64,000 nucleotides of DNA from Pterobdella sp. o SKG-2022 (GCA_964035795.1 OZ038321.1:11931093-11995092); one strand, 5' to 3'. Shown: positions 27,309 through 41,900, numbered from the stretch's first letter. A program made the numbers and translations. Notes: generated by a model not told the origin, from the letters alone.

Positions 27309-29374
27309 CAATAACTAAAGAAAAGATATTTAAATCTGAAATTAATTGATAGTTCAAACCATGAGGCCATATAAGGGAACAAAGGAGAGAGAAAAAAATG
27401 GTTGAAGATAAACCAAGAAACTCCTAAAAGAACACCAATAACACTTCCACATAGAACTTGTGGTGTGCTGTGGTACAATAAGTAAGTCCTGCAATTGATT
27501 TAACTTCATTACTGATTCGAAGCTTTGTTGATTTTAAAGCATTTGAATATGAATATATTCCAGTAAAACGTGATAAATTTAAAAATAAAATAATGACCTA
27601 ACAAAAACAATAATAAAACTGAAGTAAAGTTTTATAGTAACCTGCTGTAACAGATAAAGAAAGCACAGATGATAAGCAAGAAAGTAACACAGTGTTTCCA
27701 AATGTTATACCACCAATTAGAATTGTGATGTAATCTTCAATGAAATGAATAAATATTATTTGAAAAACAATATATACATATATATATATATATATGATGA
27801 AAATTAAGCTGAAAATAATAGCAAAGCTTCGGAGTGAGCAATTATTATTATTAATCTAATTGGATTATACTGCTGTACATGCCCCAGTGACTGAAGTTGA
27901 CACCAGTCGTTTTAAATTATTGATACTACAATAGAGTGATGTATAAAAAAAAAATTTTATTTGTTAAAAATTTCTATAGACTTCCAGCCTGAGCTAACGT
28001 CCAACTTGAAATTATCGAATTCAAGATCCGCCGTTCCCATATTTGGGCAGTTGGCCTTGCCATGTCAACAAAAAGAAAGATCATCCGCCAAGCCAAATAA
28101 CAATGATACCAGCATACCAGTTTGTCGATATCTGCTAACGGAGTCTACCGTTATTCAGATTATAACAGGAAAGCAGCCTCAATTTAGAGACGCTGTCTTC
28201 GATGCAGTTCAACATCATGTCCAGAACCAGAGTAAGCTAATATAAGTTATATAGCACCTCTTATGCATCATTCAGAGGTGCTCTGCTATAAGCTGTTTAA
28301 AAAAGAGTTTTGAGACTAAAAAAAAATAGAAAAAAAAAGATTTAAGATTAGGAAATAGAGAGTTCCAGAAAAAAAGACCAAAAAAAGAAAAAACAGGTTA
28401 AGCATAGAAGTGCAAGAAAGGCATAATAAAAAGTTGAGAGCAGATAGAGGATTGTAGGCCAGCATGCTTAAAAGGTAGTATGAGATAAAAAAATAGGAAG
28501 GGAAAGTAGACAAAGAGATTTTGTATAAAGAATGATAGAAAAAGGTAGCCAATGAAAAACAATGAAAATGGAAAATATTTGAAATAATTTAAGAGTATGA
28601 TAGACCAGGCAAAAAGCAGAGTTGAAACCTTTAGTAATAGAGCAGAATAGCTTCAGAAAGATTATAGTATAGGAACTGAAGTTTCCAGACTAAAAATATA
28701 CTAATCAAGCAAAATGTAGCCTCAAATGGAAATTAAGACTGAGAATAAACTATATAAAAAAATTTCATTGTAAAATATCAATTTATTGAAATACACTTTA
28801 CCTTATATAAAGCAAAAGTATGATATATGAGGCAAAGAAATTGCTGAACTGAGCATGGCTGGAAGGCATACCATATTTGGTGAAAGAAGATTCATGAGCT
28901 GTATGTTCAGTGTTTTTTTTAATTACAATATGAACAAGTAATTTTGAATATGTATTTTCTTAAGTGTTTAAAAACAATGATATCTAACCAAAAGGTCTAG
29001 GTTCTTTGATGAGGTGTTTTAAAATGTAATTTAAAACTTCATTCACTACAAAACCGGATAAAAAAAATATCTGAACAAATGTTATTTTGTAGCTATTCAA
29101 AATTTAGTGAGTTAAAAACATTTTAACTCACAGTATGCAAATCTCGTCTGAACAAAACCAGAGTGAACAGTGAAACTAGTATAAAAATAGGAAGCAGTGA
29201 GCACCATGCTAACAACATCCCAACATTATCACCTATGTTGATTTTAGTAGCAATATTTGAAAAAATGGTGATTTCAACTGATAAAATAAAAATAAAAAAA
29301 ACAGTACCCTTTTGGTACTCAACATGAGTAAGCGAAATAGATTTCCAGTCATACATCACATCTTCTGAGTCCAT
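27309..29374 (-). CDS. DOLPP1: Dolichyldiphosphatase (PAP2 family), C-terminus uncertain
   Basis: An ER membrane phosphatase that hydrolyses dolichyl diphosphate at the lumenal face, recycling the carrier for N-glycosylation. Six exons fit in phase: 29374-29308, 29232-29132, 29070-28989, 28898-28802, 27734-27642 and 27488-27360 or beyond. Visible marks: SLTHVEYQKG near the N-terminus, the first PAP2 motif in LKHLIKEPRPF (KxxxxxxRP), the second as KYGMPSSHAQF (PSGH-type), and the third around CYSRTYLLYHSTPQVLCG (SRxxxxxH). Several hydrophobic segments are present. Intron 1 is only 75 nt. After PLFPYMASW the coding frame runs to a stop near 27309 with unrelated sequence, or splices at GTTTGA to an exon not found; human protein continues about 45 residues. 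Head to head with ORP5/8, 574 bp apart. Confidence 0.88.
27845..28245 (-). mobile_element. LINE family B 3' end with attached ~280-bp module
   Basis: On the minus strand, a module of about 280 bp (28245-27965) is followed by a spacer and then CAGTCACTGGGGCATGTACA with GCAGTATAATCCAATTAGAT, the 3' end of LINE family B. The same order and orientation occurs at 40485-40870. A plus-strand frame of 94 codons crosses the module, and parts of it (NLKLSN.RSAV, QNQ) recur in the other copy. It lies in a DOLPP1 intron, sense to that gene. Confidence 0.7.
28250..28700 (-). mobile_element. Degenerate L2/CR1-type LINE C-terminus
   Basis: The minus strand keeps the outline HWLPF...WNSL...LKSFF...FFKQLI, the typical C-terminal end of L2/CR1-clade reverse transcriptases, in a highly decayed, purine-biased form. 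It lies in the same DOLPP1 intron, sense-oriented. Confidence 0.55.
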
Positions 29375-29948
29375 TTTTCACACAAATTAGTTTAAACTTT
29401 TATTAGTTTACTTTTTGAAAAGTGAAAGTAAGTTCAAAAATTTTTTGGCTGGATTATATTTATTTTAAATTTTTTTAATCATTATGAAGCAAATTATTCA
29501 AATCAAAAAAATTTCAAAATTTATTTAAAGGTATTTTTGAAATTATGTATGATGTGAAAAACTTTTAATTAGATAATTTGATTCTATTTAACCTTTAAAT
29601 TATTTTTTTAAGAACTTAAATTTACTTTTTTAATAATGTTTATTGAGATAGTTTCAAATTTAAATATTAATTAGCTTATTATTATGAATTCTCGTGTAGT
29701 AATTTCAAGAAATTCAAAATATAAAAAGATGTATTTTTGTTTTTAATGAATCTATTGCTTTTTACTCATTAAAAGTATGTTAAAATATAAAAATATATCT
29801 TTTTTATCCAACTTTAAAAGTAAAAAATATTGAAGTTTAAACAATTTATATTATAATGTTTTATCAAATATAAGTTTTTTAATAATATATAAATTTTAGC
29901 GCCGATAAAAACTCAGCCAGGCAAAGATAGTACAGACTGTTCCACAAG
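29375..29948. promoter_or_regulatory. Bidirectional region between DOLPP1 and ORP5/8
   Basis: 574 bp separate the divergent start codons. AT-rich; no clear core-promoter motif seen. Promoter role is inferred from position. Confidence 0.35.
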
Positions 29949-32900
29949 ATGTCTTCAAGCACAAGCCTGAATGCACCAATCACAACTGTCAATAAAAACA
30001 ACAGCATAACCAACATCAAAGATATAACAGTTGGTAGAAACTTGAGTACAAGCAGTATTGAAAACAACAGTTATACCACGCTCAATGCTAAAAGTTCTCC
30101 AGTCTTTTCAAATGCATGTAACAGATCTCTCATTCAATTCAATGTTTATAACCAACTACAACAGCTACAGCAACAAAATTTTCAAACCATCAGCACTCCC
30201 TCATCTCCTTTAAATACTGGATTTTCTCCAAATACTGTTCTCAAAAGTATTTTATTTTGTGTTTTTAAATAAACTTGAGATATTGATTAAACTATTGAAA
30301 AAAAAATAATAAAAATTTTCCAGTTTTTGATCACTGATTAAAGTTGATGGCCAAATTTGTAAATATTCCAAAATTAATTTTCAATCATTTAGTTTTAGAC
30401 CATTACTTTAGTAGAGATTAGCACTTTTTCAAAACTAGCTTTTTCAATAAAGATGGTTATGACCACTGGTTTCCAAAATTGAAATGTCTCAAATAATTTC
30501 CATGATTGCTGACTTTAAAAAGCTTTATTCTTTGCTAGGAAAAGTAGACTAAACTCAATGATGATGCTGTTTTGAAGCATGAAGTTGATTAGAGACATGC
30601 TTGTTTGAAGAATCACTTGATTTGTATATTTTCAGATGCTGATGATGACATCTTCCAAACAACCACACCAGAAATCAAGTCTCCTAAAACAAATGTACAT
30701 TACACCTTTTTTAAATTAATTATTAACTATCTTTTCAATATATTTCATTTTTAGAATAATAAAATTTTGAAATTTTTTGAACAAAATAAATAAAAATATA
30801 TATAAATATAAATTTTAATTTGTTTATAGACTTATAAACAGATCTGGCATTATTCCATTCATGTTTACTTCAAGTTCTGTCTATATATTTGCTATAGAAA
30901 ATATCCAATATTTAGTGGTTATGTGTCATTTTCCATTTTTAGTGTAATTTCATCCTTTTTGTTTTCATAAAACTAGCATCATTATACGTCATTTTCAAAT
31001 AATTTACAAATTAAATAATTTTTGAATGGAAAAATAAATTTGACCATAATATACAAATGATATATTTTAAATGAATGAAAGAAAATTAATTTTCAAGCTA
31101 ATAGACATGGTGAGATTATCTTCTGCTGGGAGTAGAGAATTTAACAAGTCTACAAAAAAAGAATCTCTCAAGGTGAAAAAACTTTATTAAACATATGCAA
31201 TTCTGTTACACGCTGTATAATTTCACTTATTTATTTCAATAATTAACGAAAAAACACGCAACAATTTTTAAAAAACTTGAAAGTTCAAAAGCAATAATAA
31301 CCCACATGAACATAGACATAACCTAATACAAATACAATCCAAATAGGAACAAAAAAAGAACTACAGATGTGAAAAGAAACGAGCTACAAATGAGATCTTG
31401 AGCACATTAGCTGACCCAAATGTAATGATGATTTCTGATTGGTTGAAGGTGAGAGGAAGTCTTAAAAGCTGGGTTAAACTGTGGTGTGTTCTCAAGCCAG
31501 GATTGCTGTTGCTTTATAAAAGCACAAAAAATAAGGTTTTGACGTTGTTTTATAATATTAATGTTGATTTTTTAAATAATGAATGTGAGGCTTATGAGAC
31601 TTGAATGTACAAGAAATGAGAAAATAAAAATAAGGATAATAATAATAAATAATAATAATAAAACAAAAATCAAAACCAACTTTTTAGCCAATCAAGTTAG
31701 TTAATGGTTCGAATCTTTATCTTTCTTGTTTCTGTTAATTGAAATTCATTATTTAGTGAAAGCATACGTTTTGTTAAATATTATATGGGTATATAATATT
31801 CAATCAATAGCCTCAGTTTTACTTGGAAAAACATATTTTTAAGAAAAATTTAACCAATTACCACATGTATTTTCACACAAAATATTTGAGAAAATAGAAA
31901 AACACAGTTTTATTTATAGAACATGACCGCAACATTTTTAACACATGAGTTTTTATTTGCTTTTAATAAATTTGATTATATATGATTCAGCTTAAAATTT
32001 TATTACTTTTTTATGAATGAGGCAGCATATATGATTAGCAAACATTTCAACGACACAAAAATATATATAATGTTTATATCATTGTAGCCCACTTTTTGCT
32101 GTTTTTGGCATGACTTACACTTCTCATCAAAAACTCATATCAACTCCACATCCAGCCAAGACCGAAAGATGGCGCAAAAGCACTGAAGAGTAATGAGAAT
32201 GTGGAAACATCAATGATAACTCAGTCGAGTCACTGGGTTGCCACCTGCCTGCTGAGTTCATGTGAAGTGATGGAGAGGCCTTCGAAGAAAGACGGCTTTT
32301 GTTTCAAACTCTTCCACCCTCTTGATCAGTCAATCTGGGCCACTAAGGTGGTTTAGGTGGTGGCGTGCTATAAACGTAGATTCATGTATATGCTTTTGGT
32401 GTGTTGTCTCATTGGCATTTGGATAAAAGTATTTCAGTCAGCTATTGTGACAGAGATACACATATTGATTAACTAGACTAGCCTATTAACAAAAATGATT
32501 TGAATCAAAAACTTTTATTAACTGAATAATAACGCGAAGCTTTTTGTAAGTTGAACTCACATTATCAATTACCGTTTCATTTCGATATTCGAGCGTCTTC
32601 TGTCGTAGAGTTATTGTAAAAAATAGAATATACTTTTTTTAAAATTGGTTGTCTAATGTTAATCAAGGGACCAAAAGGGGAGAACATAGGAGCTCTAACA
32701 CTGCCACTACCCAACTCATACCTCATTTGCCGAGCCTCTTCCGAAGCAGCTGGTGAGTCACATTTTTTTTCAAGGAAGTCATATCTTTTATTGAAAAACA
32801 AGAAAAATAAAAAATATATAGCTAATAAATGTAATAAAAAATGAAATGAAAAATAAAAAGAAATAAATGTTTATATGTTTGGAACTAAATAAGCAAATTA

Positions 32901-35900
32901 AAGGAAATGTGCGTGTTGAGGAAACTGTTAAATTGAATCATGTATCAACTTTTTTACGTCGAGTTTCAATATTTCCTACAGAGAACAATTTTTGATTATT
33001 TGGTAATATCTTATCTATAAATCGTTAAGCTCAATTATATACTGATATGGATACTTAATCAGTACTGATATTTTGAATAGAATAATTTCAAAAACAATTA
33101 AATTTTGTTGCATCAACTATTAGTTCAAACATGATTTCCGAGAAACAATTCATAACAAGATACTTCTAATTAATAAAAATTGAACGAACAATCATATAGA
33201 TTTTCTCGAGCCAAAATAAAATTTAAACAATTAACTAAATAATTTATTTATATAGCTTATAACATCGTATATAATTAATTGCAACCCACAATGCTAGGTC
33301 GGTGCTGGATAGATGCGTTGGAACTAGCACTTCACTGCACGGGATTATTACTAAGGTCAATGACAAACAAAGAGGCAAACCTGGCAGATCTTCAGACGAG
33401 GCAGGGTGCGGAGGGTAGGGAGTCTTCAGGGCCCTATGCGGTGTGTGAGAATGACTTCGACCCTTCTCTTGGTCTGTTGCGTCTTTTGCTTTTCAATTGC
33501 CGCCAAAATATTTAAACATTGACATTTTCATATTATCTAAAAAAAAATTCAAAAGTTTTAAGCCATAATTTATTATTAGCATAACTTTTAGTTTTGTAAC
33601 GAAAAACGTTTTATAATAAGGCTGAACTTATCGAAAATTATAGCTTTGGATTCTCAATAAATGTATTAAAAATTCCTCTTATTTGTTGTTTTTCGTTACA
33701 AAATATTAAAGAATAATACATACGATGTCATTGAAACAATAGCTTTTATTTATTAATAATATAAGTATTATGAAATAATTAACAAGTAGTTGTAACGGTC
33801 TTGGCTTATTGAGGTTATTTCAAGTTATTTAATAGATATATTCTCTCGTGGTGACGACTTCTTGTTTTAAATTTTTTTTTGAAACCTGGTGATGTTATCT
33901 CGCTGATATCGAAAAGCTTTGTTTTTGCGAGCTCACGATATTGGGGTAAATTATTATTTCTATCACTTCAATTTTCTCGCTATATTAAACATGACTTGCA
34001 GCTATAAATAAATTTTTTATAAATTAACAAATTCATTTAGCTGCATTCTTGTTTTTTTATTTAAACTCATGAAACATGTGCTATGCGGTGTGGAAGCAAG
34101 AGCATACTCCATCAAGCATTTCTTCTGCTCTTAAAAATTTTCCATGAATATACACAAAAAAGCCTTCATTCCCCAGCGGCTCTTGATTGGGCAGAGGGTG
34201 CTTTCTTTTTTTTCTTCATGTTCTTTGGAAGATCTTTTTTTTGGTACTTTTAATATTGGATCATTGAATGGGAAGAGTATGGAGTTGTGTGAAAAGTTGT
34301 TGATGAGAGAGGTTGGTCTTTAATGTATCCAAGAAGTGAGGTGGAGAGGTATGGGTTCAAAATTTGTAGGTAGCTCAGGTAGAAGGTTTAAACCATGGTG
34401 GTCTGGTAATGAAGATAAGATAGGTGGTGTAGGAGTATTAGTAAGAGAGGATTTATGTATGAATTTTGTGGAAATAAATAGGATATCAGATGGGGGTAAT
34501 GGTAGTGATAATTATTTTTGGTAAAAAGGTAGTAAGAATTGTTTGCGCTTATGCCCCACAATGTGGAAGGTCGATGAGTGAAAAGGAGAAGTTTTATGAG
34601 GAAATGGCAAGAGGGTGTGAAGTGGAAAATGAAAATGAAGTTTTGATTTGCTTAGGAGACGTCAGTGGACACATTGGCAAAAAGGTTGATGGGTTTGAAG
34701 GTGCTCATGGAAGTTTTGGAATAGGCAAGGGAAACGTAGAGAGTAGATTGCTGTTAGAATTTCGTGTTGAAAAGGGTATGTGTGTGGGTAATAGTTGGTT
34801 TAAGAAAAAGGATAATAGAAAGGTTACTTTTAATGGAGGGTGTAGTAGGACAGGAATAGATTTTGTGTTGATGAAGGGTAGTTAGAAGAAGTTTTTGAAG
34901 GATGTGAGAGTAATTGGGGGTGAGTTCCAGCACAAACTATTGAAGGGGGTTTTAGATGGAAGATGGATTAGGAAAATCCAACAAAGCCATGCCAAAAAAA
35001 TATTTTGCCCAAAAGTCTGGAAGCTTTTGAATGATGAGTTAAAAGCAAAGTTTTTTGAAAAAATTGATGTTTTTTTATCAAAAAAGCGATAAACAAAATG
35101 CATGGCTAAAATTTAAAACTTGCTCAAAAGCTGCTGAAGAGGTGTGTGGTGTGAGTAGAGGTAGGCTTCAGCACGGTGAAACTTGGTGGTGGAATCAGGA
35201 TGCGCAAAAAGCCATCTAAGAGAAGAGGAAAAGTTTTCGGAGATGGAAACAACTCCCATTGACAAAAAATAAATCCCGCTATGTCTCTGATAAAAAGAAA
35301 GCTAAGAGAGCTGTTGCTGAGGCAATGAAGAAAAAGGCTGTGAAAGGGATGGAGAAGATACGGAATGACAGAAATGTCGTATTCCGTAGAATGAGAATAG
35401 TGAAGGAAGAAGCTAGTGACCTAGCAAGTAACAACTGCTTCAGAGACAATAATGGGAAAGTTGTATTTGCCGAGGGTGGTCGCAAGAGAGTGTGGAAGGG
35501 TGACATTGAGGCCATCATGAATGAGGAGAATCCATGGGATGGAATGGTGAACGTAGAAGTGGTTGAAGGTCTCATGGAACCATTTGCTATAAACGAAGGG
35601 AGAAAGCACTAAGGATCATGAAGAATGGCAAGGCCAATGGACCAACTGGGATTGTCAAAGAGCACCTAGCTGCTTCTCCACATAGGAAGCAAGTTATATT
35701 GCAAATAGCAAACGAAATCCTCGTTGGAAAAGATATGTCTCGACTGGAGGACTATAGTATTCTTTTCCCGTCATCAATGTTATGAACACAAAACCGAAAA
35801 TGTCTTGAAAAAAAAATAAATCAAGTTATTGTAGAACAATAACATTTTCACACCATATTATATCAGCTAGCTGACCGAAATTAATATTTAGGAAAAGATT

Positions 35901-38900
35901 AAAAAGTTTATATTAACTGAGAAGTAGGTGTAAGAGTAAACTGAGAATAAAAAGTGTACTCGATGGATGTCAAAGCATAATTAAAAACCATCGGCAAAAT
36001 AGCTTTTTAGCGTCAAGAAGCTTATCTATAGGGTTTGAGGAGAGGGTGTAAAGACGAGTTGCAACCTGCCCGCAAACACAACCACACATTTAAAAATGCA
36101 CTCATCGATAAATGAATAATGATAATTGTTTTTATTATTGTCATTACAATGCAAATACAAGTTATATTGTAATGGACCACAACAAAGAGTGCTTAATGGG
36201 ATCAACATGCAGAACTGGATGACAAAGAAGTTTTGAAGTTCGAATCAGAGGAAGAGGAGGAGGAGGAAGATGAGGAAGATGAATGTAGTAAATTAAAAAA
36301 AGGCAAATCAAAAATATCATCGGAATTCAAAAGAAAAACCGACGTTAGTTTTTTTATTATAATTTGATTTTGGTGATATTAGGTTTTAGCTATTGCAAGG
36401 TTCACACACTTAATAAATAAAAGTTTATAATTATCCGGTTTGACTCTAACACTAGTATTATTGATAAGACTATTAATAATTATAGAATGTAGCTTTCCAA
36501 TAAAAACATCTGGTTTATCGTATTTTGAGAATCCTACTAAATTATAATACTAAATTATATTATAAACAATTTAGTCTTACTTTGATTTTACACATAAAAA
36601 ATTTAAATGGACAACAACTATTGAACTCATAAAGTAATAACCAAGTACCCAAATAAGTTGAGTTGAACCACACACAACAGCACAATTCACCTCCCGTGGA
36701 GTCTCCTTACATAGAAAATGTAGTAGAAGAACTAGGACAAGTTAGTCTGTTTGTGTCACCTCCAACAATAACTCGACTAACGTCATCTTTGGTATACATT
36801 GTATGATCAATGTTTCGGCATCAATAATAATAATAATCATTGTATGATAACATTCCAAGCTTTCAAACATTGAAAATCATTGGATGTAACTACAGACAGG
36901 CTCGGCATGCCAGACAGAGGAGGTGGCAGACGAAAACAGGAGCATCATATGGACCCTTGTCAAGCAGGTTTGTCACTATGCAACATCTTGTCGGTTAAAC
37001 AATCATCTTAATTGTCTGCTATTTAATATAAGCTTCTATGCACAAAGTCATTCAATACATTCAATACAAAGTCATTCCTGGGGAAAAATGTGCTTTGCAA
37101 CACCATCTGTTGGTTTGTGATCTTGTTCACACTATACGAAGAAGTGTGAAGCGGAAGTTTAACCCTCGTCTTCAAACTTGAAAACTCCGAAGTGCAGCAG
37201 TTGCAAGAGTTTGCCATTTCTTTGAACGCCAAGTTAACAGCGACTCAGGTCATGAATTTTCTAAACGTGGAGGAAATATGGACTCATCTCAAAAAGTCCC
37301 TTCTTGAAACCTCTTCAGAGGTCTGTGGTACATCTCTGAACCACCAGTGAAAACGGCAAACATGGTGGTGGAACGCCAGTGTAGATGACGCTGTGAATGA
37401 AAAAAGGAACCGTTATAAGGCTTTTAAAAAGCTTCTAATTCGGGGCTATTTAATGAAACTAACATAGCTAAAGAAGCTTATAACGAGTCTAAGCGTGTTG
37501 CTAAGCGTCTTGTTTGGTTGGCAAAAAGTGAAGTCGAAAGGGATGCATTTTCTGCAATTACATCCGGTCGTAATGAAATATATAACTTGACCAGGCAGAT
37601 GAACAGTCATAATCGTGATGTAATAGGTGATAAATGTGTCAGAAATGATGCTGGTGAACTCACTTCAAGTGATGCTCAAAAAACGAATGCTTGGGTTGAA
37701 CATCAAAAGGCTATCATAGGTCTAGTGCGTCTCTTTTTTTTTGCTTCACCGATCCTTGGCCCTTCTCTTTCTGTCAAACTGTCACAGGTCAGTGGTGCCA
37801 TTAAGAAAATGAAGTGTCACAAAACAGCAGGACTTTCTGGCATAGTGGCCGTAATGTTAAAGGCGTCTGGTTTTGTAGGTTTAGAAGTCTTATCACCAGA
37901 TGTTCAGTTCCCTGGGAAAAATTTGAAAAACTGTTGTCCATATTGACCTCAACACATCACTGGAATTTTGTGGCAAATTATACACATCTTGTGTGCGTTT
38001 TGCCTTGTTATATGAAATTGGAAACTGGGCTCTAGCAGTTACTGTTTTGCAAAGGCTACAGCGCAACGATAGGTCTATGATCCGCTGGTAATGTGGTGTT
38101 AAGCGAAAGGACAGAAGTGCATCATCAGTTTTCTTCACAAAACTCAAAATCCCAGACATAAGGACGCTGCTACAGAGCCGTCGTCTTCGTTGGTATGGTC
38201 ACGTGAAACGTTCTTCTGCCTGGAGGTCGTTTTAGTGGTAGACCAGCAAAAACTTGGTTGAGTTGTGTTGAAAAAGATATGGAATCCTATGGTCTGAAAA
38301 ATGCAGACCCACTCAATAGAGCTGAGTGAAGAAAGTGTATTAGCCGACTACTGTATACCCCAGCTACTGGGACGCCTACAGCAGTATAATCTAATATGGA
38401 TATTATTTATACACATTATATAATTTTGGAAGTAAATTTGAAGAATATATTGAATTAGTTTCTATTTTAAGGTTTAACCCCCATATAGATGGAACTAAAA
38501 GACAATAAAGGACGATGATGATCAACTTTTACTATCATAAAATCGCACTATTCTCCGCACAGGTGAGACCCGGCATGGACTTATCAAAGGTAGCTCTGCC
38601 CACTTTTATCCTCGAACCTCGCTCTTTTCTCGATAAACTCTCCGATTATTATTACCACGCTGATCTGCTTTCAGAGTGAGTTTCAATCGTAAAAAATAAT
38701 GTCATATTCACATTATGAGACAGAATAATGAAGATATTTTTAATGATGTAAACGGCGATAAAATAAGCTTTTGAAATTACATACATGTTTTCAATTTTTC
38801 ACAAAAAGATAATCAAAAAAACTTGTTTGAAGTATGGTAGGTAGAATATCAATCAAATTGTCACAGAGCCGTGTGTCTGGAGGACCCGTACAGCAGAATG

Positions 38901-41900
38901 AAGATGGTGGTCAAGTGGTACTTGTCTGGCTTTTATAAGAAGCCGAAGGTTTTATTTTGTTATGAAGTGCTTCTATACATTATTTAGTTGTTAGTTTTAT
39001 AGTACTAAAAACAAAAGTTATAAAAATAATCATTTTCGTAGTCATATTTAGTAACAATTTACAAACCACCATCGCTTACATTATTCATATACATATCACC
39101 ACAGGGCTTGAAAAAGCCGTACAACCCCATATTAGGAGAAACTTTTAGATGCTATTGGAAACATCCAAAGACCTCCAGTCGAACCTTCTATATAGCTGAA
39201 CAAGTAACGGAAATTTAATGTTCACATATTTGATGTATGGTTTGATGGGATGTGTGCGTGTGTGAAGTTAATATAAAATAGATTTTCGAATTGAGTTTAT
39301 TGTGTGCATTTAATTTTAAAATATTGTTCCCTACAAATCTGGTGTTATTGGCAACTTATTGAAATATCCCAGATATCCCACCACCCGCCTGTATCCGCCT
39401 TCTACGTCACAAACAGGTTGGATTTCAAGCTTGAAAAAGAACAAACATGACTTGAATAAAAATGAATAAATTTTTCATAGTTATTTTCTAAAAATTTCAC
39501 TTTCAAAGTGGACACATCAAACAACGTGCACTCTTTATAGATCACATTTAATTATAAATTAATTTTCAAACCCCATTATGAATTGACATTTGAAACAGGC
39601 AAGATGGTTTTTCTATAACGGGAAGCATCCTCGCAAAATCAAAATTTTACGGCAATTCACTGTCAGCCTTCTTAGATGGGGTTTGTCGCTTGGTTTTGTT
39701 AAGCAGGGGCGAGGAATACACTATCACCATGCCTTACGCCCATTGCAAAGGTTTCCAGTTTAATATCTGTTACATCGAGTTCAACTGTTACATCGAGTTC
39801 AATGATTTGGTCATTATGCACAACATGAAATAACGTTTAGAAAACGTTTTTAATTGTTTTTAGCTCTATGTTTCCCATAAAGTTCAAAATTATTGGTATA
39901 AATTTTTAAACGATACTTGCAGGGATTTTGATAGGGACCTTAACAATGGAGTTTGGAGGAGAGGTAAGCATACAATGTGAAAAAACTGGCTACAAAACCG
40001 AATTAGAGTTCAAGCTGAAGGTTTTCATTTAAAACATTTTTTATGTAGCATTGAGTGTCATAGTTTACATATAGGTTATAAGATAGGTATTTTGTAAATA
40101 ACCTCTAAGTTTTGTTCAAAATAAATAACTTTCATATCCGTGATGTCATTGGAGAGAATTGTGTCAAAAATGACAAAAGGGACTTAGCTTTTACAGACTA
40201 TGAAAAGCTACTTGCATGGCAAGAACACTATGAACGTCTGTTGAATGAGGAGTTTGATCGGAATAAGGAGTCATTAGCTCTAAACGATCCCACAATTGGA
40301 CAGCGGCCCAAGATAGAAGTCGACACAGTGAGAAGAGTTTTGGGCAGAATGAAGTGTGATAAAGCATCTGGTAGTTCTGGTGTTGTTGCAGAAATGTTCC
40401 AAGCTTCTGGTGAAGTAGGCATTAGCCATATGACAGACCTTTTTAATGATCTTAGATGAATATAAAACTGAAATACGAGCGTGATCCTGCTTTGGTTCTG
40501 GGCATGACGTTAAACTGCACCGAAGATAGCGTTTTCAAATTGAGACTGCTTTTTGTTATAACCTGGATAACAGTAGACTTTGGGTGCAGGTATCGACAAA
40601 CTGATATTCTGGTATTGTTGGCATTTGGGTTTGCGTATTATCTTACTCTTCGCTGACAACTGCAAGGCAAACTGCCCAAGTCAAAAAACGGCGGATCTTA
40701 AATTCGATAATTTCAAGTTGCACATTAGCTCGGACTGGCAGTTTATAAATATTTTCCCCATTTAAATGGCTTTTTTAAAATAAATTTCTCTATAATAGTA
40801 TCAATAATATAGGCTGACTGCTGTCAACTCCAGTTACTGGGACATGTACAGCAGTATAATCTAATTAGATTAATTAATATTAATAATATTTGAAAAAACA
40901 TGTCGAAAATTTTATTAAATTTTTGCAGCCTTTTTTGGGGTCAGACGAGGCGAGCAATAGAGTGGCGGGTAAAATAAAATTGGGAGAAGAAACTTTAGCG
41001 TCAATAGAAGGACATTGGGACCAAGAAACTTACATCAGGGACAAGAAGACCCAGGTTAGCTTTGACTCATTCTTGGTCTCGAGTTGAGTACATTGAGTAT
41101 TTTCAATTGAAGATAGTTTGAAAATTTATTTCTAACTAATATTTGAAAACTTCAATCGAATACCATACTTCAATTAAAACCATTTAAAAATAATCGTCTA
41201 AATATAATTTATCAATTATTTTTTTGATAATTGTTGTGAACAATTAGCCTCAAAATTGTAAATCATAAAAACACGACAAACTTTAAATTTTGATGAAGCT
41301 TTTCTATATATTCTATATCATCATTGGGTAACCAATAAATATATTATATTATTTGTTAATCTTTTTCAAGTTATTACGAAAAGCGAAACCTACCAGAATT
41401 CCTATTTGTTTTGGAATCCGAACACTGATGTTAAGAGTGCTCGGCTCAAAAGACACACCATATCACCCGAGTGCCAGTTTGACTTCGAATCAGAAAAGTT
41501 TGCTACTATCCTTGACCTTATTAACACTGTTAATAATTGAAAAAATTGATTAGATTAGTTAAATAAATGTTTTTTTTAACTGAATTTATTTGAAAACTAA
41601 ATTGCATAATGTTGAAGTTAGATTACATTGATTTTATTGCTCTTAAAACAGAACTGTAGATTCAAGTCGAATATTAGAGATTGAAGAGTGTAGATCGATT
41701 ATTTAGTAGGTCATACTTTTATTAAGCTATAGATATCTGTCGGCCCGTATGGCTCAGCTGGTAGGGCATTAGACGAATTATCTAAAGTTACTCGGTTCAA
41801 TGTCGTGTTAGGGCAACAATTAGCACCTGTTCCACATTGTGTTTTTACGTATAACTCCACAAAATAAGAAAATAAAGCTGAAAATCGATGAAAAAAACGG

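Noticed and set aside
27961..28245. 94-residue plus-strand protein gene
   Set aside because: It is part of a repeat module also present near 40.5 kb and lies within an intronic transposon; kept as a finding, not a gene.
39961..39966. GAG|GTAAGC as a splice donor in ORP5/8
   Set aside because: Reading straight through keeps the phase and gives the conserved [15 protein letters not shown]; the intron starts at 40021 instead.
41371..41396. Acceptor CAAG at 41370 for ORP5/8 exon 17
   Set aside because: Phase does not fit. The CCAG at 41396 restores phase and gives [11 protein letters not shown], close to the family's KTDNSEVFWNP.
41742..41825. Functional tRNA gene
   Set aside because: Acceptor stem degraded and a SINE body follows; the same sequence recurs at 10297 and 44713.
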